A DNA stretch of 64,000 nt from Cristatella mucedo. Taxonomy: Eukaryota > Bryozoa > Phylactolaemata > Cristatellidae. The notes beneath the pieces are model-generated. The model saw only the letters and a list, made by a program, of their open reading frames with translations. It searched no databases and was not told the DNA's origin. This document shows positions 40,840 through 51,560 of this stretch, in pieces (the stretch's first letter is position 1; each line of letters starts with the position of its first letter). The translations under genes and the position numbers were made by a program. Location: the NCBI GenBank assembly GCA_009760855.2, contig WPIO01000114.1:311001-375000 (forward strand), written 5' to 3'.

Positions 40840-41333
40840 ATACTATAATAATACATTTGTATAGCGCCGTCAGAGTATCGAATCTCCCTCTAGGCACTTT
40901 ACAGATGCTGCATGTAAAGCAATATTATATCCTCCAATATATAAATAATATAATATAATAATATAACAATAATATAAGCCAAATATTTTGTGGTAATACC
41001 CGCAAGCAGCAGGCATAGTGTAAGCGGGTACATGCACACGAAGGACGAATCATGAAGACCCACCAATTGCTGCAATAAACAGGTGCGCTTTAAGATTCTT
41101 GTTAAATGTCATGTCAAAAGATGTTGTGACGTGCGTCGGGAGTGAGTTCTAGGCTTTGGGAGCATACGAACTAAAGGCCAGGTCTCCAACGGTTTTGAGG
41201 CCCCTACGAGGCATGGCTAAACGATTCCAGTCAGAACAGTGGGTTGTACGATTCTTTGCCTGGTGGGGGAGTAGTTCTCATAGGTAGGCTGGAGCCAGAG
41301 GATTAAGGGAACTAAAATTAAGTGACGTGTGGC
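40840..41333 (-). mobile_element. LINE A-related 3' fragment (subfamily A')
   Basis: Tail tactataataatacatttgt, UTR gcgccgtcagagtatcgaat, subfamily-specific atattttgtggtaatacccg, and codons to gattaagggaactaaaatta. Shares its 3' part with the copy at 4.1 kb. Confidence 0.82.
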
Positions 41334-41339
41334 AAAATT

Positions 41340-41480
41340 CTCCGCTGTTGGATAAGGTGCTGGCAGTTGACGATTCAAATTGTGCATGTAAGTCCTGCAT
41401 CGGGTAGTCCTTTATTGTTCACTGACAGCTAGTTTTATATAGATTTTATAGCTGCCAAGGCTGTTCTGTCGCGATATGAA
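41340..41480 (+). repeat. Diverged tRNA-head SINE relic
   Basis: gtcctgcatcgggtagtcct, ttattgttcactgac and gctgccaaggctgttctgtc follow the SINE-1 body order (gcgatcctttat ... aaggctcttctgtcgc). Old copy. Confidence 0.5.
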
Positions 41481-41499
41481 CGAGACACGCAACAAACAC

Positions 41500-41627
41500 G
41501 AGCACACGTGCGTGCGCGCACACACGCGCGCACACACACACACACTCGCGTGCACACGCACATAAGAGCACTCACACATAAGCGCACTCACGTGCACACA
41601 TACACCTTCACATACACTTATGCACGT

Positions 41628-41704
<77 letters not shown>

Positions 41705-41734
41705 TGCACTCACGTGCACACACACACACTCCCA
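41500..41734. repeat. (CA)n array, imperfect then pure
   Basis: Imperfect CA/CG/TACA sequence to 41,630 then about 70 bp of pure CA. Lies 180 bp upstream of the MRPL9 start codon. Confidence 0.95.
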
Positions 41735-41913
41735 TTAAATGGATCGAGGTGCGCGTGGTTGAATTCCTATATATGTGTTGGTATTAAAGCTTACAAATTA
41801 CCTTACTGTGTGCAGTCCAATTTTCCGTGATCTAATATGTTGTGTAACACTGTAGTGTCGGTTTTTTATTCTAATTTAGCATTACTTTATTTCAGGAAGC
41901 ACTGTGCCTGGCG

Positions 41914-42009
41914 ATGCTAGCACTGAGAAACTGCTGTGCACGTGCCTTTAAGGAAGTGGTAAGACTCACCCAGCCAGACCCTGCCGGCATCTGTCTGCAA
42001 CAGAGCAGG
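41914..42009 (+). CDS. MRPL9: MRPL9 exon 1 (mitochondrial presequence)
   Basis: ATG at 41,914; 32 codons rich in Arg/Lys/Leu/Ala with the first acidic residue at position 14. The donor AGCAGG|gtaagt is phase 0. No conserved L9 residues are expected here; assignment rests on phase, presequence character and position. Confidence 0.75.
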
Positions 42010-45000
42010 GTAAGTGGTTTTCTTTTTTGCCCCTAGCGATTGTACCCACGCTAGTGTCTATGAAGGCCCACCATGGGATTCGCGGTGCTTGAGAAGCCAG
42101 ACCCGATGAAATTAAGGGACTCGATGTGTGTAATGTCGTTTTATGGCATGTGGTTTTGTTTTGACTTTAATGGGACTCGGCGATAGTAAGGTAAATATTC
42201 CCCCTGTCTGTGATCAAGACGCTTCCAAAGAGCAAAGCCAGCTGTCCTGTCGCAGATGATGCAGCTAATGCATATATGATAAAAGATGTTAAAGCCGAGA
42301 TAATAGCTTCTGTGTGCAGCAGCTTGGAAGTTAGGTGTGAGCGGTGTACCTAAGGTGAAGCAACAGGTGAGTTTGTTGTACCTGACTGTATCGCTTTGTG
42401 AAAGGCTGGCAAACTTATGGAAAATGAGCTGCCGATATATGATGCCGATGTATGGTGCCGAGTATTGGCTGCCGATTGCAAGCCATGTCGATCGGTTTTG
42501 TAAAACAGTCGCAATTTTAAATCGCTCTTGCACACAATTGACAATTTACATGGACCCAGCAAATGTAGTGAGGAGCAGGTTCGTTTTTAGCTTCTGTTTA
42601 AATATCGTCCTGTCAGTGTCACTTGTGTCCCATGAGTGAGTTTCCTACTTTAGGAACATACGAACTAAACCCATGGTCTCCAAATGATTTGAGCTTCGTT
42701 TGAGGTGCAGCCAAACGACTTGAATTGGAAAGTAGGTGGTTCGATGTCTACCCTGGTGGGAGAGTAGTACTGATAAGTAGGCTGGAGCAAGCAAATGAAG
42801 GGACCTACGATTGAGTGACAAACCTCAAATACGTCATGCTGCTTGATGGCAAGTCAGTGCAGGTTGGTAATGCCATGTAATGTATCTCTGTCTGATCTCC
42901 ACAAAGCCACAAAGACTATGGGGGTGTTACGGAGGGAGTTTTATAAAATGCACTCGCAGCCTTAGAGGCTTTCGGTACGCATTCGGTAGCCAACAGACTT
43001 CACGCAACAAAGAGAAAGAGGGAAGCATGGCAGAGAGGAGAGCAGTTGAGGTAATTAGTAGCATGAAAGTAGCAGCTCAGGACGGCTGGCAAGAATGTGC
43101 AATATTCTGCAGCAGGAGAGTGTTTGTCGTTGCATACGAATTGTGCAAGTGAGTTCCACAGTATAGTATCTGCAGAGAAAAAGTTTCTGTTGCCAAGTAT
43201 CTTTAAGCAGAGGAGTGGGGCAGTTAATTTATTGTCCACACAGGATATGAGGGCACGAGGAGGCTGAAACTGGTGCAGCAGTTCAGCTAGGTATGGAGGA
43301 GCCAAGCCATGGCAGGCCTTTTGGTTCAGCATAAGAATTTGGCTCTGTATCTATTGATCAGCCGGCAGCCACTGTAGCTCTTTTAGCAAAAGGAGACACA
43401 TTATCAAACCTCTGGGATTTGCAAACCAGCCCTTCAGCTGTATTCATGCCAGCTGCAAGTGGCCTAGTGGTTTTTTCGGTAGCCCTACCAAAAGGGATTA
43501 CAATAATCTAGCCGAGAGAGAACTAAGGAGCTAGTTAAATTTTTTGCAAGCCACCGTGGAAGACAGTTCCACATTTTGGACAATGGATCGGATGTGATGA
43601 CTAGCTGTGAAAGCAGTCTTCTTAACGAAGCTTTCAAATTTTAGGCAGCTGTCAAAGGTGCCCCTAAATTCCGAGCACGTGATGATGGTCACACAACAGC
43701 ATCACCTATTAGAAGAGCAAAGCCTTCTAGTCCAGGCACACGCTTAGGATGAGAAGTGATGCAATATGGCAACAGAGATGCTCATGACAGACAAAACTAG
43801 CTTAAGAGTTTTACACCAACTGTAAGCGCTTGAGTGTACAGGCCAGTCGACCTGAAAGTAGTGAGTTACAGAAGTCGAGACGGGATGTCATAAATGCTTG
43901 AACCAACTTGAATGCCGAATTCCTGTCTAAGCAGGCCTGCATTTTTGCAATGTTATGTAGCTAAAGTCGGCAGACTTGACTGTGGGCTGATATGGTTGTC
44001 TAGTGAAAGGTCACTTAGGAACAGGATATCCAAATTTTGTGCATGTGTTACAGAAGACATGCTGGCAGAGCCCAACTTGAGGGTTTGGTTTTCCAATTTC
44101 TGAGTCGTACTAGGTTTGCACATAAGTAGTAAGTCTGTTTTCTCTCCATTCAATTTGAGAAAGTGTGTGACCGTCCAAGTGCAATTTTCAGCAATGCATG
44201 CAACAAGGGAGTCGAAAGAATTCGACGTGCTGAAAGGCTTCGTTCCCCAATCCAGCTTGAACTTAGTAGCAGTGTGTACTTTTGTTCAGCTTGCGGTGCA
44301 TCAGCTTTAGAAGAAGAGTATCTAAATGTTTCCATGTTATATCGTTTGGCCAAATCGCGTCTTGTAGCATCTTGAAGCCGCTGTGCTGTAAAGTTAAAGG
44401 TGAAGGTTAGCTGATTTAAGAGTCTCATGTACATAGTAGCAGAAGAGCTTTAACAGCTTGTACCATGTATGGCTTGCAATGGGCAATAAAGGATTGCCTT
44501 CGCCAGGACTTAATAATCCACTACCCGGTTCGTGAAATACCAGTGCCTTACTTCTTGGCTAAGATCCTGGGGCAAAAAGTACAAGTAAGGTGATTCAATA
44601 GCCTCATGTATGTAGCCGACATTAGAGCATTAATGGCTCTAAACAATGCTTGTAGTGGGCAATAGAGGATCGCGTGCTGCAGGACTCGAAACCACGACCT
44701 AGGTCATGAAGAGCTAACACACTTACTCATAGGTCAAGACCCAGGGGTATGCTAGAAGTAAGGGGTGTGTGCCACTGTAGTTTTGCCATATGCACTTTCT
44801 AAGTAGTCCTGTGGGTGGAAAAACAAATGATAGCTGCTGCATCGCCATTATCTGATTGCTTGCAGGCTACACACATCTTCAAGCGGAAGGACGAACCAAA
44901 GCTTGTGCCAAAATGGAGAGATCCACGGAAAGCCAGATTGAAGGCGAAGCACTTCGTCTATGAAGTGACTGATACCAGCCTGAAACCGGTGCCTAATATA

Positions 45001-48000
45001 AAATGCATACTGACCCAGTATGTGGAAGGTAGGCCCGGCTTAGTTTAGCTCATATGTCTGCCGTGTTGTGCTAATCGGTTCTTCAATTACCAAGCGTTGC
45101 TTAATTAGACTGCTCTTTGCTGCCTGTAAGGTGACGTTAAAAAGTGTACCGCCTTGCTTGTTGCACATGTGCTGCTGTAGCGTTCATGCTGAGTTAGAGC
45201 TCTGATGTCAGCTCGTTATTTAGGGTTAATATCATCTGCTGCAATTGTCGTTCTGATATCTGTCGTGTGCATACAGATCATTCTGTGTACAAATCGACAA
45301 ATAAATATTCTCCGATAAATGTATTCATTAAACTCATTGTGCTCTCCATGTTGTATGCCTGTGATGCCGTGGCTTGCCATGTGGACGGGGTCAAGGTAGG
45401 ATCAAATGAGGCATTTGATTGCAGCTGCTTAGATATTCACGTGAGAGACTGTCGATCTTTGAATCCTTGTGAAAAGTCTAGTCAAATTCCCTCATAGGAA
45501 AGGGTAGGCTCGTTAGTCATCGGGTGATTGCATGAAGCACCGGCCTCGGACAATTGCTTTTGCTGCGCTGCTCGCGGTCTATTCTGCTTCTGTGTGGTCT
45601 CGTTTTTGCACAATATAAGTGACAGCAATCGTCTGGGGTAGCCGGTACTATCAGACTGCCTGTCCTGGTCCAGCGTAGAGTAAAGGAGTCAATTGGGCCA
45701 AGATCGGCTTCTAGCTTTGTTCTGCCACCGAAGGCTGAACGGCCAGCTGAAGCCTCCCACTGGACCTTCTACAGGGAGTTTCTGTATGCCTTTTTTCCAA
45801 TTTTTGGTGATGACTGTAGCCGTCTGAGTAGTTTCCTTAGGACTTAGCCATAAGCAGTAAGATTAGCTGATTTTACAGCCTCATTTGTATAGCAGCAGAA
45901 GAGCCTTAACGGTGTCAGAACCACTTGCAGTTGGCAACAAAAAATCGCCCACTACTGGACTTGAACTCACGATCTGGGTCGTAAGGAGCTCGGACTTCAC
46001 GGTCGTAGATTCAAAGTATCTGCTGCTAATAGAGTGAAAACTGCTAGCAGAGTGAAAGCTGCTAAGCCTCCTGTGGGTACAAGTGTTTAGGTTGCTGTTG
46101 ATCGTATGTCAAGGGAGTATATGTTTCTGCTAGTTTTAATGCAGTAGCGTTGAGCTGTTTCCTTGTTAGCCCACGGATTGCCGATATCCCATTAGACATG
46201 CCACTGCCAGTTTGACCGCGCTGATACGTTTGCATTTTGCAAACATCATCTAGACCTTGGCTTTGCTATGCTTGGTCAGAGACTCGAGCCTACCTACGTA
46301 ATGGTGAAACTTATTATCTTTTGCTTTGCTTCTTATTTTGCTGCTCTGTCGTGTTTCCGTGTGCTCGATCTGCACTCGACGATGCTGTGCATAATTTCGG
46401 CTACCATAATTAGTTCACTTCTCTTTATTGCTCGTGCAAAACGGTCTTGATTGGTCGTTGGCTTCATAGCTATGTCAATGGTGTTCACTGTTGTCCAGGT
46501 ATCGGCTCTCGTGGTGACGTTGTCGAGGTCAAGAGGTCGCTATTCAGAGGCGTCTTGTGTCCAGCCGGAAGTGCTGTGTATGCTTCACCCGAAAACCTGG
46601 AGCAGTTCGAAAAAGAGAGGCAGGTGAGCCTTCCTTTCCCATTGCGGAGGTATGGGATTTTGCTCACTGCTGGTAATGCTACTTATTTCGTAAGGAAACT
46701 TTCCCTTGCGATTGATAGCTTATCGATGCTTCAAAGCTGGACCATCGGTGGCTGCCTCCACCCTGTGTGCTGCATCACTGTAGAAGCAAGATAGGGCTAT
46801 ATTCTCAATTTTAGCATAAGATTTTCACGTTGCAGGCTTCCGGAGCTAAGCAGGGGCCCAAACGGACTAAATATTCAGTAAATGTAAGGCATGTTGCTGC
46901 AACATTGGCTTGTGTGACGACCGTCCGAAGCAGAGGCTGCTTTACGTGTGACTGTAAATTTTTCTCTTGCAGACCTTGCAGCAACTGAGCGGCTTCACTC
47001 TATTGGTTCCTATGAATGCTCGTAATCCGTGGACATTGGACAAGTCGCATGCTAGGATAGCATTCCGCAAAATGGTACGTTCACTCGGCTTCAGTAGAAC
47101 ACACGTGCTATGCTGAACTCACTCCAGCTAGTTGATTACGGACAATGCAGCAGTATTCTTATAATCAGCAGCCGATGCCGGTGGCAGCAGCAGCAGCAGC
47201 TCGGTGGCTGCCAGATCACTTGTCATCGTGCATTTGTGATGATGTCTCTGTATTTCACTAACTTGTGACAAGACGGGGAAGTTACAAAAGCAGCAAAGCC
47301 TCTGCGTGCAAACGTAGCACGAGTTCAGTTTTTGAGCTGGTGCCTCACTTGTTCAAGCTAACCTCTGCTGTGGTCCAGATTTCCTCCTTACTACTCTCTG
47401 AAAGCCCGCCAGCCCGAGCGATAGGGATTTTGCCTGCCAAAACACGGTAAGCGTTCCAGTAACTGGCATGCATTACTCTCACGGGCAGAGACAGCTGTGC
47501 TAGTGTGTGCGATAGGTTCTGATGTGGCAGGCATATTAGTGTAGTCGGCTTATTCTTAACGTGTGAGGCCACAGCTACACGAAGAGTTCGTGACGGTTTC
47601 AGTTGTGTGCTTCTCTGTGGCTATTGCAGGCTATACAATGATGTGTTACAGATACCTTATTGTGTACATATAGAGGGATAAGCTTTTTTTTTATAATGAT
47701 GACGATTTGGCTGTTCTCGAGCAGTTGTCTTTGCTATCCAGCTATGTAATGCACACTGTGTGTAATGCTGAGTCATTCCTCTTCGTGCTGTTGCTGAAGC
47801 TATGACTCAGTTACCTTTGTTCAAACGATTGGTGTTGGCATACTGTGTAGTTAGAGTAAGTGGCACAACAATCTCCTTTGGTGGCTGCAGATTCTCCAGT
47901 TGTTTCTAAGGAAGTAAGTTTAAATTGGCACTGCCACGTTCGTCTACCCCACCGAGCTGCTGCTGTATTTGCTCATACACGGTGATCGAAATGCCCAATG

Positions 48001-50795
48001 ACGTCTTCATTTGACGTCATCGCCTGTCATCCTTCATTGTAGTCTGTGAATTGGCTTTCTTTTATGGCACTGCCCAACGGAGAAACGAGGCCCAGTTTTC
48101 TATAGTTTCACACGGTTCCTTTGACCATCATCACTTAATGGATGCTCAGCTAAGCTGGTTTCTAGGGCACTGTCGAACTTTCCGTCCTGCTCATATGTTA
48201 AGCCATACTCGACATTAAGTGTTGGACATGCTTAGTGCAAATAGCAGTGGTCGATGTTTAAAATAGTGGTAGCAACTATCATTTAAAGTATTTTAATTTA
48301 ATTAATTAGTTATAGACTATAATAGGGGTAGTATAATGAAACAAACAGCTGTCACATAATTTATTTCACACACGTGCAATTCATTTGCATAGGGCCCAAA
48401 GAGAACTCAATCTCTAGATCTAGAGTAGTACACGTGCCGAACGGCTCGAGCCCCCCTCCCGTCTTTGTCCGTTAATGCAGGCACCTTACCTTGGTGTCAA
48501 ACCTTGATGCAAACCTATCTGTCTTGGCACCAAGCATCCTTGCTTGTGGTGGTTGCAGAGCCGGATGTCTATGCAATGATAACCTAGTTCATTACTTAGG
48601 GCAATGAAGTCAACTGCACGATCGACCACGAGCCATTTTTGTATAGCTCTTTGGAAGTCGATCGGGTTAATGCTAGTACTGCGCTATAAGACATAGCAGC
48701 AGCATTCGAGGGCGCCGTGTACCCATACTGGCACCGGTTGGGCAAGAAGGTTCACCGCTGTAGGGCGTTCGGTTTCTCCTTAACGGACTGCATAGTGCAG
48801 CTGCCGTCATAAGGTCTGGCTGTTTCCTGGCAGCCATAGGCTAGAGTCTGGCAGCCATCATTGTCCCCCAGGTATGCCTTTAGTGCTTGTGGTTTTGTGG
48901 ACGTAGACTGCCAACCCGCGAGCACATCTTCTTCATCCTTTAGAGGGGCTGCAGAAATCTCAGCCAAGTAATGAATTGAAGCACGTGACAAAGCCTTTCA
49001 GCGCTCATGTCAGGTCACATACGAGTCACCTCCGACGATGCCACCCCATCTCAGTCATGTTGCTAGCCGGTTCTGCTCGCTCAAACCTAGCCCCCCCCCC
49101 CCCCCCCCCCCGCGGCGCGCATCACTACGAGAACTTCCAAAGTACTGATCAAATTTTACCAATTTCTCAAGGAGCCGGTGGCACAAGTGCGACAAAATTC
49201 AGAACATGCATTTCTCTGGGCCGTCGGAACATTGAATCGGCACCACTTGGGCAAATGAAAGAGGTACAAATGCTTCTTGAGGGGGGGGGGCTTAGTTATG
49301 CAATCCTCGCGGGCCTTAGCTATGCAATCGGTGGCCGTTTTATTATCGTTCGTAGAAGCACCGTGCTTCTGAGCTTCAGGTCTGAGTTTTGAGAACCTGC
49401 ATGCTGTTGTTTGTGGCACAGCAATGATACACTTTTGATTCGGCGGAGAATCTCTAGCAGCTCACGTTTTGGCTCACCTGGCGTTACATTTTAGAATTTG
49501 TTTTAGCTCTCCTAGCGCGCACGAAATTGTACTTTGTAGGGGGTGGAGGTGAAAGACCACTGCATCACTCTGCCAGAGACTGCCATCACTCACGATGGAG
49601 AGACCAAGAAGTTCTCAGTCGGAATTACGGTATGTCGTGAGCTCGGTCAGCATGAAATGTCCTGTTGGTAGTACAGCTCATTGCAATCTGGTCTTGTTAG
49701 CCCCACTCCAGACAAGATCATCAACACTTCACGGTAGTTCTTCTGTAAGCAGCAGTTGTAGAATGCTACCACGGTGGGCTCAAACTGCATCTTCAACCTA
49801 CGGAACTCATTCGATTCTAGAGCAGGGACATTTCACCAATCGAAGGTGTAGCCTTGCCAGATTTTTAACTCCTACGTCTGCCCCATGTCTTTTAAAATTT
49901 TCTATACGTTATCACATCTAACGTTGCTTCTTTAACCCGACGAATAACATTCTCCCCCTCACAAGTTACATCACTCCCCTCAGTCTTATTAAGTCAGACT
50001 TATTGAGTGTAATAGCAACTTGATCCTCCAGCAGCCGACCTTAGGGGTTGGTGCTTTCAAAATGTGAAAGTGGAGTAGTAAGGGTCGAGTGGCTCGCCAA
50101 CAGCTCTGAGTGCAAATTCAGATCTTGCAAGTGGTGGCCAACATCACACGAACAACATCTTACGCTTACATGTGGCCACCCAACGGTTGAGGATGTACAG
50201 ACATTATGAGGGCCAGCTCACCCACTGTGGATGTTAGTCATGGTGTGGCTGATTAAACTAGGCTGCCCTTACCTTCAACTCGAGAGTAGTGCTTGCAGAT
50301 ATTACACTCTTTACCATTTCCTTTCAAGCTTAGTTTTGTTTTCACCTGCTACGTTACGTCTATTGCAAACTATCTCTCCGAGGTCTCCTAAGACCTGGTC
50401 GTTTTCAATACATGTATGCGTCGTGTTCTTGTTCGTGTGTGTTGTTGCTGAGACAGCCGTTCTGTCTACAGCATAAGTCGTCAGCTGGGGGGGGGGTGCT
50501 TGCTTGGCAGCTGGCTTCATTCAATGCGGTACTAAAAGTCAGACTGCCGTTTTTCTAACAAGTGTGTTTCACTGGCAAGCTTAACACGCTACAGATTAAT
50601 GGCGTTGACAAAGTGGACGTGAAGGCGTGCATTGCACCGTGGAGTGCAGACGAAGTCGAGAGGAAGCAGCTGAAGCCATCCGTTGTAGTCTGGCAGCCAA
50701 GGCGGCAGGCCATCGTCAACAGTTTCAAGGCGACCGTCGCCGACTCTGCAATGGCTGCAATCTCTGCATCGCCGCCACAGAGCGTAAGCGTTTAG
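41914..50795 (+). CDS. MRPL9: Mitochondrial ribosomal protein bL9m (MRPL9), 7 exons
   Basis: bL9m is a component of the large mitoribosomal subunit. Exons are 41,914-42,009; 44,866-45,028; 46,499-46,623; 46,836-46,883; 46,973-47,074; 49,540-49,629; 50,595-50,795. All phases join correctly (0, 1, 0, 0, 0, 0) and give 825 nt, 274 residues plus TAG; human MRPL9 is 267. The N-terminus MLALRNCCARAFKEVVRL is basic and amphipathic, as expected of a mitochondrial presequence. The L9 N-domain signature is GIGSRGDVVEVKRS followed by PAGSAVYASPEN (human PQGLAVYASPEN). The C-domain shows HARIAFRKMG and HCITLPETAI (human HFFKNLG, HTLKLPEEPI). An AATAAA polyadenylation signal lies 49 nt after the stop. Intron 1 (2.9 kb) is mostly old LINE sequence. 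The 5' UTR is not defined. Confidence 0.95.
42555..44230 (-). mobile_element. Old LINE A' fragment interrupted by LINE B
   Basis: Antisense A' sequence at 42,555-42,873 (gaacatacgaactaaac, aagtaggctggagcaagcaa) resumes at about 43,748 (agaagtgatgcaatatggca) and continues to about 44,215. The gap is filled by a LINE B copy. In MRPL9 intron 1. Confidence 0.78.
42875..43745 (-). mobile_element. LINE B fragment nested in LINE A', about 870 bp
   Basis: Begins at the B tail (catgtaatgtatctctgtct) and runs through ggctttcggtacgcattcgg and the SADTILWNSLAQF codons to interior sequence near 43,680. The longest LINE B copy here. Duplication at the ends is not clear, consistent with age. Confidence 0.78.
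44408..44747 (-). mobile_element. Two tandem SINE-1 variant copies
   Basis: Copies at 44,408-44,575 and 44,587-44,747, both reverse, with heads ending ggctaagatcctggggc and aggtcaagacccaggggt. Each keeps gcaata(a/g)aggat and the inverse B-box region (tccactacccggttcgtg; gaaaccacgacctaggtca). Confidence 0.8.
44866..45028 (+). CDS. MRPL9: MRPL9 exon 2
   Basis: Acceptor gattgcttgcag|GCT and donor GGAAG|gtaggc (phase 1). It encodes FKRKDEPKLVPKW and FVYEVTDTSLKPVPNIKCIL, aligning with human ERWWKVPLAGEGRKPR and [20 protein letters not shown]. Confidence 0.93.
45860..46005 (-). mobile_element. SINE-1 copy, diverged
   Basis: agctgattttacagcctcat, gcagaagagccttaacgg, acttgaactcacgatctggg. In MRPL9 intron 2. 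Confidence 0.78.
46499..46623 (+). CDS. MRPL9: MRPL9 exon 3 (L9 N-domain signature)
   Basis: Acceptor ttgtccag|GT and donor AGGCAG|gtgagc (phase 0). GSRGDVVEVKRSLFRGVL and PAGSAVYASPEN are the RNA-binding N-domain core of the L9 family. Confidence 0.96.
46836..46883 (+). CDS. MRPL9: MRPL9 exon 4 (48-nt micro-exon)
   Basis: Acceptor cacgttgcag|GCT and donor GTAAAT|gtaagg. Sixteen residues, basic (KQGPKRTKYS), within the linker between the N and C domains. Phase 0 on both sides, so skipping would preserve the frame. Confidence 0.8.
46973..47074 (+). CDS. MRPL9: MRPL9 exon 5
   Basis: Acceptor tctcttgcag|ACC and donor AAAATG|gtacgt, phase 0. TLQQLSGFTLLVPMNARNPW and KSHARIAFRKM correspond to the start of the C-domain (human SCRLEVGMKNNVKW and EIVARHFFKNL). 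Confidence 0.93.
48375..48493 (-). mobile_element. SINE-2 relic
   Basis: ttcatttgcatagggcccaa, gagaactcaatctctagat, and inverse B box gaacggctcgagcccccct. Confidence 0.7.
49215..49365 (+). repeat. Direct repeat, upstream copy
   Basis: Shares cattgaatcggcac, aaatgaaagaggtacaaatg, gggcttagttatgcaatc and ttattatcgt(t/a)cgtagaagca with 51,060-51,172. This copy has an extra about 25-bp partial internal duplication (cttag(t/c)tatgcaatc twice). Confidence 0.85.
49540..49629 (+). CDS. MRPL9: MRPL9 exon 6
   Basis: Acceptor actttgtag|GGG and donor ATTACG|gtatgt. VKDHCITLPETAITHDGE aligns with human VAPHTLKLPEEPITRWGE. Thirty codons, phase 0. Confidence 0.95.
50595..50795 (+). CDS. MRPL9: MRPL9 exon 7 (stop codon)
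   Basis: The acceptor cgctacag|ATT is phase 0. INGVDKVDVKACIAPW aligns with human VNGLDTVRVPMSVVNF; TAG at 50,793-50,795. The tail is Ala/Ser-rich. Confidence 0.95.
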   Translation: MNGVDKVDVKACIAPWSADEVERKQLKPSVVVWQPRRQAIVNSFKATVADSAMAAISASPPQSVSV

Positions 50796-50843
50796 CAGTC
50801 GCCTGGCAAGCAATGACATTGTAATTTAGCAATATGTGTGTGA

Positions 50844-50849
50844 AATAAA
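50844..50849 (+). terminator. MRPL9: AATAAA polyadenylation signal of MRPL9
   Basis: A canonical AATAAA hexamer 49 nt after the MRPL9 stop codon. The cleavage site is not marked by the sequence. Confidence 0.75.
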
Positions 50850-51059
50850 TTGGACAGATGAGCGAAAAACTTGACTGTCGAATATCTTTAATGAGCAGGT
50901 GTGCACAAACGCCAGTTCAGCAGTGTGGCTATACGGTGTGCACCCTGGGGTTGAGGGTTTAACCTAAGATATTTCCATATTTCATCGACTTGCTGGCCAA
51001 CACAATTTCACCAGAACGTAGCATCTTCTAGAGTTATGTAATGTCATGTATTTTTTTGG

Positions 51060-51172
51060 GCAGTAAGAAAATTGAATCGGCACTTGGGAAAATGAAAGAG
51101 GTACAAATGCTTCTTGGGGGGGCTTAGTTATGCAATCGGTGGGCGGTTTATTATCGTACGTAGAAGCAGTAA
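51060..51172 (+). repeat. Direct repeat, downstream copy
   Basis: Second copy of the sequence at 49,215-49,365, about 210 bp past the MRPL9 polyadenylation signal and abutting a LINE B tail. Confidence 0.85.
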
Positions 51173-51560
51173 GTCTGTAACTTTACAAAGCTATAAAGAC
51201 TACGTGGGTGTTACGTAAGAGTTTTGCTCACTCACAGCCTAGGCGGCTTTCGGTATGCATTCGGTAGCCAACAGGCTTCATCTCATGCAACAAAGAGAAA
51301 GTGAGAAGCATAGCAGAGTCAGTAGAGGTAGTGAGTAGCATGGAAGTAGCAGCTCAGAGAGGCTGGAGAGGATGTGCCATAGTCGGCAGCAGGAGAGTAG
51401 TAGTTGCGTAAGAATTGTGGAAGTGAGTTCCACAGTCTAGGATCTGCAGGGCAAAAGCTGTCGCCAACGGTATTTAAGCAGAAGAATGGAACGGCTAATT
51501 TATTGTCCATACAGGACCTGAGAACACGAGAAGGCTGAAACTGGCTCAATATTTGTGAGA
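51172..51560 (-). mobile_element. LINE B 3' fragment
   Basis: Inverse B tail ctttacaaagctataaagac, ggctttcggtatgcattcgg, then codons for DPRLWNSLPQFLRN. Confidence 0.88.

Larger units (their letters stand above)
47075..49539. other. MRPL9 intron 5
   Basis: Contains a SINE-2 relic (48,375-48,493), a C20 run (49,091-49,110) and the upstream copy of a direct repeat at 49,215-49,365 (gtacaaatgcttcttgaggg). The rest shows nothing recognisable. Confidence 0.55.

Noticed and set aside
47379..47446. Candidate MRPL9 exon (gtggtccag|ATT ... ACACG|gtaagc)
   Set aside because: Good splice consensus but 68 nt long, which breaks the phase, and exon 5 joins exon 6 directly as in human MRPL9.
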